DNA of 64,000 nt from Halodurantibacterium daqingensis. Lineage in GTDB: Bacteria; Pseudomonadota; Alphaproteobacteria; Rhodobacterales; Rhodobacteraceae. Shown here one piece after another: positions 62,342 through 64,000 of the stretch. Where the stretch lies: contig NZ_JBHTFQ010000001.1 of assembly GCF_042666235.1 (NCBI RefSeq), forward strand, positions 496,001 through 560,000, given 5' to 3'. Both the position numbers and the translations under genes were made by a program. The notes beneath the pieces are model-generated. The model searched no databases and was not told the origin of the DNA. It was given only the letters and a program-made list of their open reading frames with translations. The number at the start of each line of letters is the position of its first letter. Position 1 is the first letter of the stretch.

Positions 62342-62360
62342 CAGGTTCCGGAAACGACAA

Positions 62361-62385
62361 ACCCCCGAGGCCGGGCCACGGGGGT
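62361..62385. terminator. shared terminator between the Lrp gene and rpsU
   Basis: 7-bp outer stem ACCCCCG / CGGGGGT with GGCC/GGCC pairing inside. On the minus strand (the rpsU direction) it is followed by TTGTCGTTTC. Lies between convergent genes. Confidence 0.6.
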
Positions 62386-62425
62386 CATCATGGACGGCAC
62401 GCCGCCTGTTCGCTGCCGGGAAGGC

Positions 62426-62632
62426 TTAAAGCATTCCTTCGCGCTGCGCTTTCTTGCGCGCGAGCTTGCGCGCACGGCGGACCGCTTCGGCTTTCTCACG
62501 GGCTTTCTTCTCGGACGGTTTCTCGAAATGCTGCTTGAGCTTCATTTCACGAAACACACCTTCACGCTGAAGCTTTTTCTTCAGCGCACGAAGCGCCTGA
62601 TCGACGTTGTTGTCGCGAACACTTACCTGCAT
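62426..62632 (-). CDS. rpsU: 30S ribosomal protein S21
   Basis: 68-residue, very basic small-subunit protein; MQVSVRDNNVDQALRALKKK and GVFREMKLKQHFEKPSEKK are the S21 signature. AGGAAGGTGGTG lies 10-20 bases upstream of the ATG. It has its own promoter. Confidence 0.97.
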   Translation of the reverse strand: MQVSVRDNNVDQALRALKKKLQREGVFREMKLKQHFEKPSEKKAREKAEAVRRARKLARKKAQREGML

Positions 62633-62686
62633 GTGGTTTTCACCACCTTCCTAAGTTAGAGTTACGAGTAAATCGCAGGACGTGGC

Positions 62687-62715
62687 CGTATAGCAAAGAC
62701 GCACTAGCTTGTCTA
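62687..62715 (-). promoter_or_regulatory. sigma-70-like promoter of rpsU
   Basis: On the minus strand: TAGACA (62715-62710), 17-base spacer, TATACG (62692-62687), giving a leader of about 48 bases before the rpsU ATG. Good match in both hexamers and spacing for this GC-rich region. Confidence 0.6.
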
Positions 62716-62743
62716 CCGTCCCGCCGAATGAATGGAGACCCGG

Positions 62744-63451
62744 ATGCCGGATGCGAAGAAAACGGACGATCTCAGGGAGCGGCTGCTGGATGCGGCGCTT
62801 GTCCATGTGCCCTTCGACGGCTGGAGCGAGGCGACACTGCGGGCCGCCGCGGTCGATGCAGGGGTGGAACCGGGCCTGGTTCGGGCCCTGTTTCCGCGTG
62901 GCGCGCCCGATCTCGCGCTGGCCTATCACGAACGGGGTGACCTGGCGATGCTGGCGCGGCTGCGCAGTGAAGACCTGTCGGCCCTGCGGTTCCGGGACCG
63001 GGTGGCGGCGGCGGTGCGGCTGCGGATCGAGGTAATCGAGGACCGCGAGGCGGTGCGGCGCGGCGCAACGCTTTTTGCCCTGCCGCAGCATTCGGCAGAT
63101 GGGGCCCGCGCGCTCTGGCGCACCGCCGACCGGATCTGGACGGCGCTGGGCGATACGTCCGACGATCTGAACTGGTATTCCAAGCGGGCGATCCTGTCGG
63201 GCGTCTATGGCTCGGCCGTGCTGTTCTGGCTGGGCGACGACAGCGTCGGCCATCAGGCGACCTGGGAGTTCATCGACCGCAGGATCGAGGATGTCATGCG
63301 TTTTGAGAAGCTGAAGGCAGGGATCGGCAAGAATGCCCTGCTTGCGCCGCTGATGGCGGGGCCGAACTGGCTTGCGCGTCAGGTGCGCGCGCCCGCACAA
63401 TTCCCGCCCGCCGATTTGCCGGGTATATGGCGCGGGCAGATGCAGGAGTGA
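62744..63451 (+). CDS. COQ9 family protein (ubiquinone biosynthesis)
   Basis: 235-residue TetR-like fold protein that in eukaryotes binds lipids and supports Coq7 in ubiquinone synthesis. LRERLLDAALVHVPFDGWSE starts the chain, and WYSKRAILSGVYGSAVLFWL (~140-160) and RRIEDVMRFEKLKA are the COQ9 hallmarks. The ATG at 62744 has GGAG 6 bases upstream; an ATG at 62732 is less well placed. It is followed within 3 bases by a quinone oxidoreductase gene. Confidence 0.92.
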   Translation: MPDAKKTDDLRERLLDAALVHVPFDGWSEATLRAAAVDAGVEPGLVRALFPRGAPDLALAYHERGDLAMLARLRSEDLSALRFRDRVAAAVRLRIEVIEDREAVRRGATLFALPQHSADGARALWRTADRIWTALGDTSDDLNWYSKRAILSGVYGSAVLFWLGDDSVGHQATWEFIDRRIEDVMRFEKLKAGIGKNALLAPLMAGPNWLARQVRAPAQFPPADLPGIWRGQMQE

Positions 63452-63453
63452 TC

Positions 63454-64000
63454 ATGAACCTACCCGAGACCATGCGCGCCGTGGAGATTTCATCCCCCGG
63501 CGGTCCCGAGGCGCTGCGCCTGTGCGAACGTCCCGTGCCGCGCCCGGGCCAAGGACAGATTCTGATCCGTGTGGCCTTTGCCGGGGTGAACCGGCCGGAC
63601 GCATTGCAGCGGGCCGGGCTTTATGCGCCACCGGCCGGCGCCTCGGATCTGCCGGGTCTCGAGGCTTCCGGAACGGTCGTGGCCGTGGGCGAGGGTGTAG
63701 CGCGTTGGGAAGAGGGCGATCAGGTTTGCGCCTTGCTGCCCGGTGGTGGCTATGCCGAATATGTGGTGACGGCAGCGGAACATGCGTTGCCTCTTCCGCG
63801 CGGCATGGATCTGCGCGCCGCCGCCTGCGTTCCGGAAACCCATTTCACCGTCTGGTCCAATATCTTCATGCGGGCCGAGCTGCGGGCGGGCGAGCGGTTT
63901 CTGGTGCACGGAGGTTCCTCGGGGATCGGCACAACCGCGATTCAGCTGGCCCGTGCCTTCGGGGCCCGTGTCTTTGCAACGGCAGGCTCGGGCGAAAAAT
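63454..64000 (+). CDS. NAD(P)H:quinone oxidoreductase, zinc-free MDR family (partial, runs off right edge)
   Basis: First 182 residues of a PIG3-like medium-chain dehydrogenase/reductase. Seen are MRAVEISSPGGPEALRLCER, AGVNRPDALQRAGLY, GLEASGTVVAVGEGV and the start of the NADPH-binding Rossmann part, LVHGGSSGIGTTAIQLARAF. The catalytic zinc ligands of alcohol dehydrogenases are missing, as expected for quinone reductases. AGGAG precedes the ATG. It may share the COQ9 message and so sit in a quinone-related operon. Confidence 0.88.
   Translation, partial: MNLPETMRAVEISSPGGPEALRLCERPVPRPGQGQILIRVAFAGVNRPDALQRAGLYAPPAGASDLPGLEASGTVVAVGEGVARWEEGDQVCALLPGGGYAEYVVTAAEHALPLPRGMDLRAAACVPETHFTVWSNIFMRAELRAGERFLVHGGSSGIGTTAIQLARAFGARVFATAGSGEK

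Noticed and set aside
1..64000. tRNA, rRNA, tmRNA or RNase P RNA genes
   Set aside because: I looked for T-loop and family core motifs in all gaps and saw none; a covariance-model search would be needed to exclude small RNAs.

Overview
The window is a high-GC, gene-dense chromosomal segment from an alphaproteobacterium, most likely the Paracoccaceae/Rhodobacteraceae (Rhodobacterales). Pointers are the rpoZ-rsh-DUF2062-pdxJ-acpS-lepB-rnc-era-DUF1491 run with recO close by, a domain-truncated HPr kinase followed by rapZ, a mannose-type EIIA and HPr, the divergent ald/Lrp pair, COQ9 next to rpsU, a PleD-like regulator paired with DUF3572, and etfBA beside a 3-hydroxyacyl-CoA dehydrogenase. No rRNA or tRNA gene, complete insertion sequence, prophage or cas gene was seen.

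Layout. 0-9 kb: a peptide-type ABC importer (two permeases, a fused double ATPase, and a solute-binding protein split off by two opposite-strand genes), an aldehyde dehydrogenase that leaves the window on the left, an L,D-transpeptidase lipoprotein and an MFS carrier. 9-13.7 kb: a Tas-like aldo/keto reductase, a DUF983-NUDIX pair, then an EF-hand protein followed by an ECF sigma factor, a small one-helix membrane protein and a periplasmic metal-sensor-like protein, resembling a CnrYXH-type signalling module. 13.7-15.6 kb: 1.9 kb without a credible gene, carrying a degenerate array of GC-rich palindromic cores about 60 bp apart. 15.6-29 kb: a PleD-like diguanylate cyclase, MarR regulator, HAD phosphatase, DUF4153 membrane protein, an H-NOX-fold protein lacking the usual heme histidine, dapA, a lytic transglycosylase, an EamA carrier, head-to-head mnmD and FAD oxidoreductase (a split MnmC), and a ThDP enzyme.

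29-42 kb: a GNAT acetyltransferase, the SMC chromosome-condensation ATPase, a glutathionyl-hydroquinone reductase, a MalY/PatB aminotransferase, the def - degenerate def - fmt operon, and the ispH-rnhA-TRIC operon with 4-base overlaps. 42-52.3 kb: NYN-domain protein, folK and the long housekeeping series from rpoZ to recO (omega subunit, stringent response, vitamin B6, acyl carrier activation, signal peptidase, RNase III, Era, RecO). 52.6-57.8 kb: a TauE-type exporter, pckA, and the hprK-rapZ-EIIA-HPr regulatory phosphotransfer system. 57.8-64 kb: 3-hydroxyacyl-CoA dehydrogenase, etfA, etfB, alanine dehydrogenase with its Lrp-type regulator, rpsU, COQ9 and the start of a quinone oxidoreductase.

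The most unusual signals are the 60-bp-period array at about 14.0-15.4 kb, the sigma/metal-sensor/EF-hand operon, the H-NOX-like protein without the proximal histidine, a deformylase paralogue with destroyed active-site motifs inside the def-fmt operon, a PleD receiver with Glu at the phosphorylation position, and twin direct repeats upstream of pckA. Coordinates, motifs and overlaps were read from the sequence. Family assignments come from motif recognition without database searches.
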